A stretch of DNA of 5,116 nt, taken from assembly GCA_027592975.1 (NCBI GenBank), contig JAQCJS010000111.1, forward strand, positions 1 to 5,116, read 5' to 3'. Position 1 is the first letter of the stretch. Each line of letters starts with the position of its first letter. The translations under genes were made by a program, and so were the position numbers. The notes beneath the pieces are model-generated. The model saw nothing but the letters and a program-made list of their open reading frames with translations. It made no database searches and was not told where the DNA came from. Below, piece after piece: positions 4,521 through 5,116 of this stretch. The DNA comes from Chloroflexota bacterium (lineage in GTDB: Bacteria > Chloroflexota > Dehalococcoidia > UBA2979).

Positions 4521-5116
4521 CTAGCGCATCCTCGGCGCGTGGGCCTCGCCGGGCAGCGGCTTCCGCGCGATGTGCATGGCGACCGTCCCGAGCATGAGCA
4601 TGCGCACCTCCGTCACCTCGAAGCCGAGGCCGACCAGGTGTCCGGTGAATTCGCGCGACGTCAGGAAGTGATCCACGGAGAGCGGCAGGTAGGTGTAGGC
4701 GCTGCGGTGCCCGGTGAGCAGCCGGCCGATGCGCGGCACCACCTGCGTGAAGTGGAACCGCGCGAACGGGCGCAGCAGTCCCTCCTCCATCTTCGGGATC
4801 TCAAGCACCGCGAGCCGCCCGCCCGGGCGCAGCACGCGGAACGCCTCTCGCAGGGCGGCGTCCAGGTCGGGCACGTTGCGCACCATGAACGCGGAGCACC
4901 ACACGTCGACCGAGGCGTCCGGCAGCGGCAGGCAGGTCGCGTCGCCCAGCCCGAAGCCCGCGTGCGGCGAGATGCGCTGCCCCTTGGCGCGCGCCCGCAG
5001 GAGCATCGGCCCGGCCACATCGAGGCCCACGACGCGCGCCGCGCCGGCCTCGAGACAGACGAACGCCAGGTCGCCGGTGCCGCTGCCGAGGTCGGCCACG
5101 GTGTCGCCGGCGTGCA
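4521..5116 (-). CDS. menG: Demethylmenaquinone/ubiquinone-type C-methyltransferase MenG/UbiE (5' end beyond right edge)
   Basis: This SAM-dependent class I methyltransferase adds the ring methyl to demethylmenaquinone, or the equivalent ubiquinone precursor, at the inner face of the membrane. The frame is open to the right edge; the first visible residues are HAGDTVADLGSGTGDLAF, so the start lies outside and perhaps 50 or so residues are missing. The SAM motif I is DLGSGTG, followed by the acidic end of strand 2 (VVGLDVAGPML) and GDATCLPLPDAS. UbiE-specific signatures are FMVRNVPDLDAALREAFRVL, then RPGGRLAVLEIPK, and AYTYLPLSVDHF near the C-terminus, which correspond to RNV, LKPGGRLLVLEF and YLPESV in UbiE. 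The stop is TAG at 4521-4523. A GTG at 5097-5099 falls inside motif I and cannot be the true start. It converges on the globin gene with a 35-base gap. Menaquinone rather than ubiquinone is assumed from the likely lineage. Confidence 0.9.
   Translation of the reverse strand, partial: HAGDTVADLGSGTGDLAFVCLEAGAARVVGLDVAGPMLLRARAKGQRISPHAGFGLGDATCLPLPDASVDVWCSAFMVRNVPDLDAALREAFRVLRPGGRLAVLEIPKMEEGLLRPFARFHFTQVVPRIGRLLTGHRSAYTYLPLSVDHFLTSREFTGHLVGLGFEVTEVRMLMLGTVAMHIARKPLPGEAHAPRMR

Noticed and set aside
1..5116. CRISPR arrays, tRNA/rRNA genes, insertion sequences or att sites
   Set aside because: No regularly spaced repeats, tRNA-like cloverleaf sequence, transposase motifs or terminal inverted repeats were seen on either strand.

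Overview
The window is high-GC bacterial DNA, roughly two-thirds G+C by eye, densely packed with short intergenic gaps. The gene set fits a menaquinone-using, selenocysteine-decoding bacterium: a MenG/UbiE-type methyltransferase, a group II truncated hemoglobin, PurU, a DHA1-type efflux pump and a redoxin. Several genes start with GTG, and some have a -10-like box almost touching the start codon. A Chloroflexota (Thermomicrobia/Sphaerobacter-like) or similar high-GC lineage is possible, but nothing in the window fixes the phylum.

Layout: the left edge holds the 5' part of an RG-rich, probably disordered protein on the minus strand (1-488), with a roughly 120-base leader. To its right on the same strand lie an MFS drug:proton antiporter-like transporter (608-1879), formyltetrahydrofolate deformylase purU (1930-2799) and a redoxin gene (2883-3938). 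A 76-base divergent promoter region separates the redoxin from a plus-strand group II truncated hemoglobin (4015-4485). That gene converges on a minus-strand menG/ubiE gene (4521 to the right edge, 5' end missing).

The main discovery is the redoxin gene. A conventional caller would split it into two ORFs at an in-frame TGA (3741-3743). The frame continues unbroken across the TGA, and the TGA stands exactly where redoxins of this type have the first Cys of their CxxC: W-[TGA]-P-F-C. Two bases after the TGA, a two-tier hairpin (3702-3738) begins; its apical loop CGUGC starts 21 nt after the TGA, the expected geometry for a bacterial SECIS element. The product is therefore read as one 351-residue selenoprotein with Sec66 and Cys69. 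It carries a C-terminal domain resembling the DsbD N-terminal (alpha) domain, with its own Cys312/Cys317 pair and no visible signal peptide.

Functionally, the selenoprotein and the globin share a divergent control region with closely packed -10 boxes and a 10-bp palindrome. This suggests joint control of a peroxide, thiol or nitrosative stress response. PurU (formate release from 10-formyl-THF), the efflux pump and MenG look like housekeeping or accessory neighbours with no clear pathway link to the redoxin.
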